From Diphasiastrum complanatum (lineage: Eukaryota > Streptophyta > Lycopodiopsida > Lycopodiales > Lycopodiaceae), in contig CM055111.1 of the NCBI GenBank assembly GCA_029204225.1, positions 46,562,255 to 46,626,254 on the forward strand: a stretch of DNA of 64,000 nucleotides, in the 5' to 3' direction. The notes beneath the pieces were generated by a model, which did no database searches, was not told the DNA's origin, and saw only the letters and a program-made list of their open reading frames with translations. Below are positions 10,838-24,800 of this stretch, in pieces. Positions within the stretch are counted from its first letter, which is position 1. Every line of letters starts with the position of its first letter. The position numbers were made by a program, and so were the translations under genes.

Positions 10838-12353
10838 GTAGTGTGTATGTTTTTCTTGGAGAGATTCATGAAAGTGTTGAAAGATTTTGTGCGTCATAAG
10901 GCAAGGCCAGAGGGAAGCATGTCAGAGGGATGGTTAGTGCAAGAATCTCTATTTTATGTTACCAAAGTTTTGTTTCAAATAGATCCATCTGCTCCACGAC
11001 TATGGCATGATGAGGAAAGCAATGAGGTGAAAGGTGAAAAACCTCAAGGTATGGGTAGTCTTAAAAAAATGACACCTAGTTTGAGAGAAAAAATTTCAAC
11101 CTTCATGCTATATAATTCAGGAGTAATGGATAAATGGTTGGAATCATATGAAGAAAAAAAAAAGGGTATTGACTAGAAATCAACACCGACACAATAGGCG
11201 TAGAGGTCAAGCTACACCTTCACATGATCTTGAGCCATTGCCCAACCAATGCACTATAGACTAGATGGTTGATACACTCCAACAGACAAGATCAAAGGGA
11301 CAATTCATATCTGACACAGAATGGGAATTTGCAAGAGGATGTGATTGGAAGGTTTGTCTATAACTCTATTTTCTTTAAGTGAACAATTTTAATTTGTACG
11401 ATGATTGATTATTATTTTAATTATAATCAACATGTGATAGTATCGAAAGTATAGTGCAATGTGGGCATATGGTTGTCATCATCGCATTGAATCAATTAAT
11501 ATGAAACGACGAACTTATGATTGTGATGTGATGGCATCCTTCCATCAAGAAACTCGGACTAGTGCTCGAGATCAAAGTCCAATTTCTGGAGAACTTGAGT
11601 ATGTAGGAACCATACAAGTCATATATGAGGTGTGTTTTGGTGAAATGGGTAAATATTTGTTGTTTGACGTGAAATGGTTCAAAATCAACTATAGAGGATC
11701 AAATGCAACTATAAAAAAAGATCGTAGCGGATTTTTTGCTATTGATTCAACCAAGACATTAAGCATGGACTTTTCAGACACATTGGTGTTGCCTCGTCAT
11801 TGTGAACAGGTGTGCATGAATTTCACATTTTTTTCTTTTTGTCAATTGTGATCAATGTTATATTAATCATCTACACTACTTTTTTATTACCTCTATTTAT
11901 TGTGAGTTAAAATGTGAGCATAACAAATATCTAATCCTAACATTGCTAAATGTGCAGATACTTTTTCAACCAGATCGACTAAACAAAGATTGGTGGTATG
12001 TTGTTCAAATTAAGCCACGCTCAAGACATGTATTCGAAAATGCATATGTTGAGAATGAAATGGAAGATCTAAATTTGGACAACACAAGTATATCTGATGA
12101 AGATGTACATATACCTTTGAGTTTTATAAATATTGAAAACCCGAGAATTGATTCTCATTATTCCGACAACTCAGATGATGAAGAGGACAACAATGATTCT
12201 TTGCATGAGGACAGTATTGAGAGAGTTTTTGATTTTGATAGTGATGATGAAAATCATCTTAGCGGAGATGAGTTGCAAGATGTATTGGCTGATGAATTTG
12301 AATCTTGCGATGATGAACAAAGTTTGTACATGTCACAAATAATTTTGTCATAA
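10838..12353 (+). pseudogene. CACTA TNP2-type transposase, C-terminal part (DUF4218 + DUF4216)
   Basis: The first exon has the DUF4218 signature ERFMKVLKDFVRHKARPEGS and EGWLVQESLFYV, continuing after a frame disturbance near 11160 to HNRRRGQATPSHDLEPLPN and ending at a donor near 11351. The next exon (about 11442-11808) contains the DUF4216 region (GTIQVIYEVCFGEMGKYLLF, DVKWFKINYRG). The last (about 11958-12353) has FQPDRLNKDWWYVVQIKPR and an acidic tail, ending in TAA. This order is that of the C-terminus of plant TNP2/TNPD-type transposases. The upstream DDE-bearing Transposase_21 part is not seen, so the gene is truncated or internally deleted. Confidence 0.85.
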
Positions 12354-13049
12354 AATGATCCATTGTGGTCAATATATATTGTTTTCAAATTAAAATTATT
12401 ATATTTTTCTACGATGTTGCATTTCTAAAGTTTCATTTCAAACGCATCTCGCAATCACTTAGAATTAGAAAAATTTATCAATATTAATATATGTGTGAAC
12501 TAATTAAAAGATATATGTATTGATTATTTATATATTATGATTAAAAAACATCTTCTTTGAGATAATAATACACTTTGCCACAATATTGTTCGACTATTCA
12601 TTGATCTTTGCAAACACACAAAGGTGTATAACATTGCAATTTTTTTATCAACAAATTAGCTTAACAAGCTACCACACGGCTCTCAAATGTAAGGTACTTA
12701 GCGTCCTTTCACATGTATATTAAGCTCATGCTTATATTTTTACCCATCAATACCATATTGAAAAAATTGTCAAATTTTGATTAAAAAATTTTCTCAATAT
12801 AGAAACACATCATAATGTCTATAAATACATAAGATAGCATGTAATATTCAACTGATAATAACTCTAATTCGTCAGAGCATAATAATTTAAGATAATGATC
12901 ATTTAATTTTTAGTCCACATTTTGTTATAAGTATACACTTATTCAAAATATAAAAAAAAAACTTATTTGCTTTTAAATTAATCATAAAGTTGTTGTTTAT
13001 TAACTTATTATTCATAATAGATAAAAAAAAAATTACAACAAACTAATTT
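12354..13049. other. AT-rich 3' flank within the CACTA-like element
   Basis: Very AT-rich sequence after the transposase stop codon, with no gene seen. It probably holds the transcript's 3' end and subterminal spacer. Confidence 0.5.
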
Positions 13050-13590
13050 TGCCATGCGTGGCACTGCCACACGTGGCAAATTTTCAAAACAAAATTTTTC
13101 TAAGTATTGTGTTTTAATATTGCCATGCATGGCAAATTCTTTGACAAATTTTGCCACGCGTGGCAATAAAAAAAGCCATCACTCAAGAATTTTCTCTAGA
13201 GATTTGCCACTCATGGCAAATCAAAAAAATTTATGTCACATGAAAATTGGTTAAATAACAACCGTACGTGACACTGCCACGTATGGCAAATCAAAAAACT
13301 CAATGTCACATGAAAATTGGTTAAATAACAACCGTACGTGGCACTTCCACACGTGGATGTGCCACGCCGACATATTTTTGCGTTCAAATTTCAAGTTTTA
13401 GTTTAAAAAAATTTTGCGTGGCAGTGCCACGCAAAATTAAATTTTTTTTGTCGGACCTCTCCTCCACCCTGGATTTCACCGGCAGGGTCCTCAAAAAAGT
13501 TTTAGCGTGGATATGCCACGCGTGACAACGCCACGCATAAGAAAAATGTCAAAATTTCGGCTAAGTATCGGGTTTGCGTGGCAGCGTCGT
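13050..13590. repeat. Right subterminal palindrome array
   Basis: A perfect TGCCACGCGTGGCA at 13152-13165 with many variants, e.g. TGCCATGCGTGGCA at 13050 and GCGTGGCAGTGCCACGC near 13417. A 40-50-bp unit containing GGCAAATCAAAAAA...GAAAATTGGTTAAATAACAA is directly repeated at about 13215 and 13286. Confidence 0.8.
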
Positions 13591-13620
13591 GTGGCAAAAT
13601 ACACATATATGTGGCTCTGG

Positions 13621-14750
13621 GATTGCTAGATCAGGCTCTTGTGCCTGCGATTGACTGCCCATCGCGGGGATCGTCTGATCCGTCTCTGTTGCTTGTGCTT
13701 GGTTAGCTGTTGATGTTTTCGGAGTCGGTGCTAGCCTTCTTGCCTTGCACTTGTTCCGCGTGACTTGCAGATTTTGACCTCAGGTTTGGTTTTGTAGGAT
13801 CCCACCAACAAGCTCATTATAGGTCCCATTATTGGGCCTTGAACATCCCCAAGGGACTACTTTGGTGTTGAATCCCTAGATGGTAGTCCTATTCCCTGTG
13901 AACCAACCAACGGATATAGTAGTTCAAAGATACCTGACGGCAAAGAGCCCCTAGCTTTGCATTTACAAAATCCATGGCCGCTTCTCGTTGGTTGTGTGGT
14001 GATCCTGCTCCTACAAGACATCAGCCATCTGCATATCCATAGGATCTGTCGTTGAGGTGGCCGATGCAATATTTGTCGATGATTAGGCTTCTTGGCTGCA
14101 GCTAGGACTTTTGCTTGGGCTCGAACTTCTATTAGCCCCACCGTCTAATGCCGCTAGTGTTTCCCACTATATTAAAGCTACAATCCTAGGATCTCTAGTA
14201 GTTTGTTTAGTGCGTGCCATGTCTTCAAACATTTAGGAGGGTGAATGAGAGACCAGAATATATGCTGGTAGTGAGAGCGCTAAGCATGGGCCTAATTTTA
14301 TTTAGATAAAAAAATAGCATGAGCTCAAAAATCGGAAGGGTGAAGTGTGAAAATGAGACTCTATGTACCTTTTTATTTGGGAGATTTCTATTTGTAGTAA
14401 TGAGTGTTTTGAAAAAACTTGAACTTTCCAAAAATACTAGTACACCATACACACTTACATTGCAATAACTAAAACCCTAAAATCCATTCAATCCCAAATG
14501 CATCATGGAAAATACACAGATGTGGCATAAGAATGCATTCCCATTAAAATTCCTTGCTTTTAAAAAAATGTTTTAGGTCCAGTACATAATATGAACATCG
14601 CTATCAGTGTACGTTGATGTATAAAAGCACATCAGTCCCACTGAATTTTTAATGTAGCAAAATTTATAAGCGAATCGCAAATATGGTCCTTTTCTGCACG
14701 TCTCCTAATCTGCAATAGTATCAAACAATGCATTAATCATTTCTACACAT
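13621..14750. other. No recognised gene
   Basis: The first part (13620-13900) is noticeably more GC-rich than its surroundings; the rest is AT-rich. Short open frames on minus (13857-14141) show no recognisable motif. Confidence 0.5.
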
Positions 14751-14751
14751 G

Positions 14752-15985
14752 TTAGACATTGTGCACAGAAATCCTAACAAAGCGGATTATAGAAAAGTAA
14801 TTATAAAGACATACATTTTGTCCATCAATATTGAGGATGAAATTTGTGAGCACATCAGCAAATGTCAATTCAAGCAGAGCTCGTAAATCTTCTAGATTCC
14901 ACCCACTGTTGACGTGCACTTCACGTATTTCATCATGTGGGAGATGGATACATAGGTCCACATCTTGCTCTCTCATGTCAGCGTCCAACGCATCCCATCG
15001 ACCATGACCGCTTGTAAATGAAACGGAAAGAGCATGTTTGACGTGAAATGTGATATCTTATTCCCATTGTTTCATGACAAAGATTACACCTTATCAGATC
15101 CCCTTTGTCTTCTACTTCCCTTGAATCCCAAGAGGTAAGTACATTATCCAACAACTCTCTGCCGCTTTCCATGCCCACATTGTCTTTGTTTTCTTAAATG
15201 GAATTTCTTTGAATATCGCAGCAAATAGAGTGATTCGTAGAAAGTCATTTAGAACCAAATGTTGGCTTCATGTTCATTGTAATCTCTCCCATGAGTTGTT
15301 TCTTTGTTAATTCTATAGTCAATTGATCAACATAGGGCCACTCAAGAGAATCATTTGCAGGTTCAAAAATGGGTAATGATTTTCCATGGCCAAAGTTCCT
15401 TTTTGGAAGTTCGTACATGTGATCATAAAAGTAGATACCCATGTTAGTGAGAGCCAAAGCCGAAAAACCACCATATATCAATTCATCATAGTTTGCATGT
15501 ATGTCGAAATTTTTTCCTATAAGCAACTTTACATGTTGCCACTCGAAGCTATTTGAAGGAAAAATCTCTTTACAAGCGCAATTTACTATTGTCATTGTTT
15601 AGTAAAACAATGGAACAATATTCATAATGCAAAATTTACATGACAATAAAGGATGTAAAACTTACAATGTGAAGGTATGCTTCTATTAACAACTGTCGTG
15701 TCCAACAAAATATCTCGATGCATGTACATGTGCTATACTCTGGCATGGAAATCTCCATGATGATCTATTTTGAATTCACGAATTATACATTTCCAATGGT
15801 AGTCTTGATTGTTTCATTTTCTCTTTGCAACTTTGTGAATTCCTTTGCCAGAGGGATGCATGAGGATCCAATCAAGAGTTGAAAGTGTCATAGGCACCCA
15901 ATCCCCATTGGAGTCTTTGATTTGTGCAACAGTTGAATTTAGTTGGTTTTTTGGCTTCCTTGACTGGCTAGAAGTCATGATGTCT
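14752..15985 (-). pseudogene. Unrecognised gene family, locus A (degenerate)
   Basis: I do not recognise this family. On minus, exon-like segments carry, in order: KDSNGDW...LDWILMHPSGKG (15.87 kb); after a stop, WKCIIREFKI and HMYMHRDI; after an intron, EIFPSNSFEWQHV, an FYDHMYELP stretch and PIFEPANDSLEWPYV (15245-15595); then DNVLTSWDS, IRYHISRQTCSFRFIYKR and, one frame over, GRWDALDADM...NSGWNLEDLRALLE (14752-15180). Each block aligns with locus B at 61.7-62.8 kb in the same order and orientation. Internal stops and at least one frameshift near 15000 show decay. The last block, with alternating strands followed by GWNLEDLRALL, could be a ubiquitin- or PB1-like fold, but that is only a guess. 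Confidence 0.65.
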
Positions 15986-16779
15986 GATGTAGATGATATA
16001 TTGGATAAGAGATAGTGCCCTAACTTTAACCAAGAAAAAGTGAATAATAACGAGATAAAGAAACGCGATCTTTTGAGAATAGATAAATGGGAGTAAGAAA
16101 TGTCCTTGAGAGATGGACTATAGAAAGGAATAGTTGTAGTGAAAAGTAGGTTCACAACATATGCTTGGGTAAATAGGTAAATTCAAACTTTGGTTTCCCT
16201 CCATAATTAAAAACCTAGCATTTATGAGGACTGACTTCTAATTCAAACTTGAATCTCTAAAAATCGTGTTCTATAGTTTTCCACAGTTTCCAAAAGTGTT
16301 TATTGAAACGATTTTAGACTAATATAACTTTGAAAAGTCAAAGGCTCTAAGTCTAATATGAAAATTGGCCTCAATTGTCAAATATACAAATATGACCAAA
16401 ATAGCAAAACTAGTTGAAATCTTTCACAACCCACACTTAGGCACCTCAGGTTGGTAGATGCCACCCGCTGAACTCCAATAGGAGAACTATTACAGGTCAC
16501 AGTGTATATCAGTGTATAATATTAAAGACCATGGGAGAATCATCCTACAAAGTATTGTTAGGAAGACCATGATTGTAATAAGCCAATGTAATAACGCATT
16601 GGAGGAAGAAGAAAATTATCTTCAGAGACCAAATGTTTACGTCGGAAAGAAAAAGTAAGAAAAAGATTACTATATCTTGGAAAAAAGACAAGTATAAGGG
16701 AAAAACACCAACTTCATGCTCAAGTTATACTTTGGAGGATGAAAATTTCTTTCATAAAGGGGATGGGTTTATAAAAGCA
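15986..16779. other. No recognised gene
   Basis: AT-rich sequence, perhaps holding upstream exons of locus A that I cannot identify. Confidence 0.4.
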
Positions 16780-16781
16780 TA

Positions 16782-16949
16782 ATACCCTCGTATAGTAATA
16801 GAATAGAGTATGTAGATAGGAGAGACTATGGAGTTCTTGAAATTAGCATGACTATAGGCAGCTATGTTATTAAAAGAATACTAGTGGATTCAGGATCAAG
16901 TATAAATTTGATAACCAAAAACATGGCCAAAGAATTGGGACTAGGAGAT
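16782..16949 (+). pseudogene. Ty3/gypsy protease fragment
   Basis: The reading frame gives NRIEYVDRRDYGVLEISM and then ILVDSGSSINLI followed by AKELGLGD. The DSGSS active site preceded by a short beta-rich stretch is typical of the retropepsin of plant gypsy elements. The frame is open for only about 55 codons and no gag or reverse transcriptase is seen beside it. It is an isolated remnant. Confidence 0.8.
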
Positions 16950-19900
16950 CAGATCCAACCCAACGGCCATGACATCCCTCCAAAAGTATTTATTGAATGT
17001 ATTTTCAACTAATATAACTTCAAAAAGTTTATCTCTAAGTCTAAAATGAGTTTTGGCCTCTTATTGACAATTTACCAAAATGTGACTAAACTAGTTGAAA
17101 TTTCTCACAATAAATACTAACCAGTGGTCTACAAATCATTCTCACACAAGAATTTCTCTTTGAAATCACTAACATCCCATATCATCAGTTTTCTCTCCAA
17201 GAAAGTCCTTTGCTTTTAGATCTGATCAACAGAAAATCAAATAGATTATCTGACCATCCTATATCCAAATATAGGATTTGATCTTCAAGAAGATCTATAA
17301 CTGCATTATTTGATAATCCAGAAATCTCAATACTCCATCTGGATTTCCAATACCAGATATGCACATATCTATTCCACCAAATACTGTAGTATCCCCAAAT
17401 TTGTTCCTAATGGATTGCAATAATCCAACAAGAATCTGCACATGGTTTTAACGTCACATAAAACAACCCATCTAGCTGGTACTATACTCCTGAATTCCTA
17501 CCATCTGAGAGTTACAACTCTTAGGAATAAGGTTCTTTATAGTACAAATGTGAACCAAATGTCATTCTCATTTCATGTCACAATTTCCAATTTTCTTACA
17601 GGGATTATTTCCCAATCCAAATTACATATCACAATCACATTTACCCACTTATGTGTCACATTTTCTTCCTCCCTTTGATTTTTCAGTCACCCGAAGGCAC
17701 CAAAAACTCCATTGACACTAGTAAATGCTAGGCTACCTCCCTTTTGACTACACTAGCTTAAGAATTACTTTGTTAAAGTTGTGTGAAATTAATGGAAAAT
17801 CAATAAAATTTGGATCCGAATACTCTCTATACGATATTTGATAATCGAATATAGAGCTACCACTCAAAAATTACGACCTCATTCCATTACTTTACTTGCT
17901 GCATCAAAACACAATAATGGACTATAGCGGTTTATTAAGTTATAGTTGTTCGGGCATCTTAATATGATGAATCAGTGTAGTGTTTGTGTTATGTCCACAT
18001 CCTGAACATAGGATTCAGTATAGTCCTAAACTTGGAGGTACTCTAGTGAATCTATTAGTTATGCCATGTCATATTGGACATGACTTGCAAGGAATTAATA
18101 ACCTTGTGAGGCCCAGACACACTAATTGGAGTTATTACAAGGTTTGGGACCGTATATGCATGTGCAGAGTATCAATAGCAATTCTATGAATAGAGAATCC
18201 ATGCATAGAGACTCTATTCTAGATGAATCTATGTATAGGGGAGTTGGGACCTTGCATTACTATTTGAATAGGTGGTTCTAAGCCTTATATAAGGAGGAAA
18301 AACTTGCCCTACTACACCAACATTTGGTTGATTCATTGCCAGGATCTCTCTCTACTCTCAAGATTGGAGAACTTGCCTTCTCAAGATTTGGTTGGTTCAT
18401 TGTCCACATCAAAATTTCGATGAAAAGTATTATTTCTCCAATGTTTCCAGCAAGCGTACTTTCATTTTAGGGATCATCAATGATGGAATTAATGATACAT
18501 GTTAGTTCTTTTCATGATTTATGGTTCTAGGCTATATTTTGATCAAAATTGCTTGTTTTTTCAAGTTTTTGGACTCAAAATTGATAGTAAGAACTAAAAT
18601 CCAGCAAGATCAGACTATAATTCTGTAAATTGGTTTTCATGTGCTAGAGAAAGAGTTGCATGTCATAAATTTCCACTTTATGGTGATGAAAAAATCGGAA
18701 AATAGCCAAAAATCATCATTTTTGCTTGTTTTTTAATAAAGTTGGATAGTAGGTGGCTATAAAACACAATGTAGAGCTTGTAAAGAGTTGAACCAAAGTC
18801 TTTTGAAGCTTTTCCTAAAGTTAGAGCCAATAATTCCATGAATTGGGCTTGTAGACGGTCCAAAAAGGCCAAAACATAGCTTATTTTTGTGGTTTTTGGG
18901 TGATGGATTGCTCTTAATCCATAAGGATATCATTCTAGAAATTCTTATAGCATGATTCGCATTTCTTTTTACCTTCCCAACAAGCTATCATACCTATAAA
19001 TTGATGGATGGCTTATGGTTCATCTCCAAAAAGTTTGAACCTATTTTGACTTCTACAAATCTAGAAATCTTCGTTCTCAGCCTCTTTTTGCTTCTTAGGA
19101 CCTGTTTGAATGCTTCATGGAAATAGACCATTTAAAACTATTGGTAACATCACTTTTGGGCTTGGGGAGGTGTTTGATTGACTTTACAACATATGCCCTA
19201 CTGGAAGTGCACCCTACTACATAATTATGATTGCTATGTTCTCACATGTGTGAAGCCTAGGTGGAAGGCTGATGTGGCAAGCATCTCGTTCACTTGGTCT
19301 CCCTCCTTAATGTGCTTTACAACGTCTAATATGGTGCACTGTAGCCAAAGTTATGGCCATTTGTAATTTTGGTAGTTTTGTGAGCAAAATTGACAAAATC
19401 CGTAATTGTTCTGATTGCTTGTTAGTCTTTTCCCTAGTTTGTGGTGTTGTGCTTGCATGGATTGATTGAATGTTGATTTTGAGTGTGTTTCTGACATGCA
19501 TGAAGGATTTACAGTTGATTTGAGTGGTCATACACATGTGCTCTGACGGTTGGGTCACAAAATAGGGATATTGGCTGACAAATTCTGTAAAACTAAAAGT
19601 TATGTAAAAAATTTCGTAGTGATATTTTATAACTGATGTAGTGTGCTTTGCATGCCAGTTAGACATTGGTTTAGTAACATCAGACATCAAATAATATTTC
19701 TATCTTTTGATTTCGATTACCTATTGTACTAGCAATATTTTCGTCAAAAATTTTGAATTACATAAGTTGTGCTATTAAAATTTTCCAAAAAATTGAAATT
19801 TTGGTCATTTTTTTGTTATCTATGGAATGAGTTTAGATTTGTGAATTGACTACACTGAGTTTAACAATCAGAGCTAGTCAGAGTGTTTCCACTAAAGCTA

Positions 19901-20245
19901 ATTTATTTTCCAATTAATGATAATTTAAAATTGACTAAAGAAACTACAAAAAATTCTAGTATATGAAATTTATTGGAAGTTTCTACTGAATGACATTTTA
20001 ACTTTTGGAGTAAGGTATTCCCAGGTTGAAAGTTAAAATTAAATTTTTTTCTTTTCGGTTCAATTTCAAGTTTGATTAAAATTTGAAATTGGCTACTTGT
20101 CTAATATATTTCTAATTGTTACTGATCATTAGAAATGGGTTGAGGGTTTGTGCAAAATACTCATTAAAATTGAATTAACCGTCAAACAATATGAAATGGC
20201 CAGATAGAATGAGTGGTAAATAACTCTTTATCCAGTAGTAAAATC
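16950..20245. other. Long gene-free stretch
   Basis: I see no protein, RNA or terminal repeat that I can name. The open frames present are short and have no motifs. Sequence near 18280-18350 (a TATA-like TTATATAAGGAGG followed by C/T-rich DNA) might be an old LTR promoter, but I found no partner copy. Confidence 0.4.
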
Positions 20246-20856
20246 TGTGAAGTACTGTACTTTAGGACCATAAATGGATCTACAAAAGATCCACAAGAGT
20301 GATTGGATCCTTGCTTAACAATCTATTAGAAAACTAGACACAAAAAAGTTGATCTAGATTGGCAATTTGACAAACAACAAGCATTAACAATCAAAAGCAT
20401 TGATCAACATTGAAATCCGAGCCCACATGTGTAGTATGGCCTTCAAGCTGATAAACAAGTAGAAATTGATTTGGTTGCATTTGAATCACAAAAACTCAAT
20501 GTACATAGTGGAGTAGCTTGAGATTGCCAATGAGCTCCAAAAGTATTCTATCTTCTCACTATGGGAGCTTAGAATACATAGAAAATTCGACTTCCTTCTT
20601 GAAGTTAAATGGATTTCCAACATGTAATAAGGAAGTTAACTCACGCTTCTTGCCCTAAAATGAAACCCTAGCCTAGATCCTAGAGTTATGCTTGGTAGGT
20701 AGCTAGTTGGTCAAATTTTCACCTTGACTTGACCTAACCTACATTAGGAGTGGGTTGCCACGTGGAATCTTGTCCTTACATGTGTGGAACCCAATTATAC
20801 ACAATATTTACAATGTTCTACATGGCTAGATTTGCCAAATTAGGCTATTTTTCACA
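20246..20856 (-). mobile_element. Copia D-family LTR remnant (minus)
   Basis: The reverse complement matches the copia D LTR at 59278-59901: near its 3' end GGACCATAAATGGATC pairs with GATCCATTTATGGTCC, and in the middle AACCCTAGCCTAGATCC and ATGCTTGGTAGGT are shared. About 60 bp of the internal 3' end (TGTTCTACATGGCTAGATTTG) is also retained at 20815-20856. The LTR's own left border is diverged. Coding parts are gone. Confidence 0.8.
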
Positions 20857-21842
20857 CTCCTCCTCAAATCTAGCCTTGGAAACAATAATGTATCTATATA
20901 CAATTCTAAGACCTGATCTTAACATTAGAAATGAATCATATTCAGGTTTAGAAGATGACTAATCAGCCCCCAAAGATGATGACATGATCTATCACCATAT
21001 CCAAGATAGAACTTCTTTGATCTTGATCTCCTCCAAGATGAATTGAAGAGTCTTGATTCTTCCTTGCACCTTTGCGCCTGATTTCTTCCATGTTGAGTGA
21101 AGATGCATGAACTTGAAACTTGCTCCTCCTTGATCTTGATGCTTCTCTTTGAAGGAAATCTGATGTCTCCATGTCTTGTGAAAATCACATTGATCAAGAT
21201 TACAAAATATATACTTGCTACTATTACCAAGATTTATCATGCTAGAATGACTAGTCCACAAACCATCAAAAGTAATCTTGTAATTACAAGTGATCTTGAA
21301 CTTCATGAGACTACATACTTGCTTATGGATATAAGTGTCCTTCAAGGATGTTTCACATATTCTCATAAGAAGCTTGCAATTTGCCTCTCCAAAAGAAAAA
21401 ATACATTTTTCAAAACAATGAGTAATTAACTCATTTTGCTCTTCCAAAATCCGAGAGCACTCATTTGATCAAACAACCAATCTACTCTTAATTGGTTCGT
21501 AGCAATTTTTAAATCACTAAGATATAAAAACTTTTTTTTGAAATGAGTCATTACACATCTTATCTTCAACTTCCTTCTTGATGAAGCCCTCGAGTTGCTT
21601 CATGTAAATCTCATAGCAGAATGGTTCATCAAGCATTGAAGTAAGAAAAGTGTTGAAAGTGAATGGTTGAGAATCTTCTCCTTGATTACCTTTGCCAAGA
21701 TAAGTGAACCTTGAAGGCCTGGCCCTTGCCTACTAAATCTACCTTGGGTCAACCCTAACCCTAAGGATGTTGGCAAACAATATTTAAGGCATAGTAGCCA
21801 CTGGAATTTCAATTAACCAGTTACTTTCTAGGCTTGTTGCTC
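20857..21842. other. No recognised gene
   Basis: Open frames on both strands around 20925-21447 overlap each other and have no recognisable motif. They may be retroelement leader sequence: the segment follows a copia LTR remnant. Confidence 0.4.
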
Positions 21843-24800
21843 TTTGTTCTATGACAAGCATAGGTTGCAGTTAAGTTTGTGGAGCACATTTAGTTTTATG
21901 TGTTAACTATTTTAACGGGTCTATGCTTAGCATAAATACATAGTTAGAATTTTTTTTAAGGCTACAATGTCAAGTAGTTCCTCCTCTTCTGTTCCAGTAG
22001 TTGTAACTCATTACGTTACAACAAGTGCATCATCTTCATCTGATATTTTCAATGAAATCTTTTTGTATAAAGCCACTCCTAATTCTCAATATGTTTTCAT
22101 AAATGATGTGGCATCATCATCATTTACCCATTAATCTTCTGAAATTTTTCACACAAGTACTTTTCAAAAAATGACGTTTGTAACTCAACTTGTGTCAAAT
22201 CTTTCGACCTCGTCCTTCTCTTCAGATACAAACTCTACACAATTAGAACATTTTTTTTTTGAACAAGTTGAATCATTGAGTGACGAGTCAAAAGCTTCAA
22301 TTCACTCAGTTATTAATTCTAGTAAGTCAACAGATCCGCATAAGTCTGTTGAGCCGCGACGTGCAAGCCTTTTTCATGTTCGTAGTAGACCTTCTCAAAG
22401 TGATGTTTGTCGTGTTAAATCTAAAAGGGCTATATTCGTTGAAAATTTAGAGCCTTTTGAGGGTCCAGAACATCCCAACGTTGGAGCCAGAATTCCAAGT
22501 CATGATATTCCAACACCTTCCAAAATAAAAAGAAAAATACAAGAGAGACTTGAGATTCTCACTTGATTTAATAGGCAGAACTATAGAACAAAAGATCGAA
22601 ATAGCTAAAAACTGAACCTTGAACCGGTATTGAAAAAACTAGTATTAACTACTATAAAGAATTGTTATTAGAGATAATGAGGAACAAAGAGAGAGAGATT
22701 AGCAAGCAATATTCATACTTAAAAGATTAAAGGAAATGATTCATTAGTGAAGCCATTCTATTACACTTTGGAAAAAAGATTTTGGACTGGTAAGATTCCC
22801 GAATGACAGTATGTTCTACTTGTGAGTTGTTAAAGTCTGCAAAACAGCTTGCAAAGACCAATGATGAGAAAGTAATTTAATCTTTTTTGTCATTCATTTT
22901 AATACTTTCTGTTTTAAAAAATCTAAGCTGCAATCTTTTTTAATATCATTATGGTATGATCTTTATTCTATTAAATAAGTGAATTATTGTATTTTTAATG
23001 GATGCTGCAAAAGCTCTTCAATTGCACAGAGATCAACAAACAGTTGAAAGACAAAAGTTGGCCAAGCATCAAGAGAAATGTTTGGAATGTCCACAAAAAT
23101 ATCTGGGCCTTGTTATTGATGGCATGGATCAGATGAAAACAATGTTGTCTCATTTTTTCAGAGTGCCCAAACATTGAACAAGGCAGATTTTATTCAGCTT
23201 CATCTTGTTGGAGCACTTGTGTTTAATGGCACTTTGGAGTCCAAGGTCTTTTTTAATTATCCCAATGTTCAAAATGATCCAAATTTGACAATCACCATTG
23301 TACATAAGATAATTTGCGAATTTGGTGAAAATCTTCCAGAAATACTTTATTTACAGCTTGACAACACTGCTAGGAAAAATAAAAACCAAACTGTTTTGGC
23401 ATACTTGTCCATGTTAGTAGAGAAAAAATTTTTCAGAAAAGTAAAAATAGGATTTCTGTTGGTAGGACATACCCACGATCAAATTGATCAAATATTTAGT
23501 TGCTTTTCTAAGAGGTTGAGATGCAAGAAAGCATTTTCATTACCAGTGCTTCAAAGCATTGCTGAGAAATCGTATGTGCCAAAGCCAAACGTGTCATTAA
23601 TCAGACACACATATGATTTTGTGATTATGTTAAGGCGTCCAACGAAACAAAGCGATGCATAGCTAATATTAATGATATTAGCTTTCAGCACCAGTTTAAA
23701 ATCAAATGTAACAAATTGGGCATTATATTATTATGGGGCAAACTATTTTCAAATTCAGTTTCGTGGCTACCTCTTGAAGGAATTCGCTTAACATTCCATC
23801 GACTCAAATCAAGCTTATTGTGTTGTCCCCCTTGAAGTCCTTGCTAGAAGAACAAAAGGCGCAAAGAGAACATCGTGAGATTGATCCATTTGCCTCATTA
23901 AATTTTTTTGAAATCAAGTATTCAAGCAGCTTATCATTTTTTTGATGAGTTTGATCAGCATTGGTGAATGGACTTTTTCAAGAAACAAAAAATCAGTTTG
24001 CTCAATCTCGAACATACATCAACAACTGAAGAATTTCATTGGCCTCATAAATTAGGAACATCAACTACAACTGAAATCCAAATTGAAAGCCTTGTTACAC
24101 TTCTAGCTTCAGAAAAGAATGAAGGACATTCATTTTGGATTGCCAAAGTACTTGGTTTTATTCAAAATAGCAATCAAACAAAAGTACTACGTTGGTTGCA
24201 CACCACTTCAACGAATGCTTTTTTGGGAACGTATGAACTCGAAATGTTGCAAGTAGATCCAAAGGGCAAGAGAAAGAGATTGCCAAAAAATCAATCAAGA
24301 GTCGACGATTTGAATCTACAGGATGTAGATGTTTTGGCATTTAATTTTGAATTAACAATGACCACTATATCTATATTGAAAGAACGACTTGGAATACTGA
24401 AAAAACCATCATTCTCCACTTGTCATCAACAGAGAAAAGCTGATTTACAAGGTTTTTTGTCAACATTAGATGCGGATTCTGAGGAAGATATGCCAGTTGA
24501 CTCTGATGAAGAAGACGGGTCTTCCACTTCATCAGCTGAAAACGAGTGTTGAGAATATGTCAAGTTCTGAATTGAGAGGCATCAGTGAAATTTCTTAGAA
24601 AATATACTTAAAAAAAAAAAATGTGCAAATATAATTTAAGTTGTTTTGTATTTCAATGGGATTTCAAGTTTCAAAAATCATTTATTTTCTTGAATTATTA
24701 TTTCATTTGTAATTATGATGGTTTTATGAAGTTTGCAACAAAAAACTTGTAGCTCTTTATTTAAAATATGCATTTTTTGGAATTTTTAAAAAAACAAAAT

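Noticed and set aside
14752-15985. NAC-domain gene, suggested by W(I/V)LMHPS resembling WVMHEY
   Set aside because: The other NAC subdomains are absent and the downstream blocks do not fit; I left the family unnamed.
20925-21447. Overlapping ORFs on both strands of 100-150 codons
   Set aside because: They overlap in several frames with low-complexity content and no recognisable domain.
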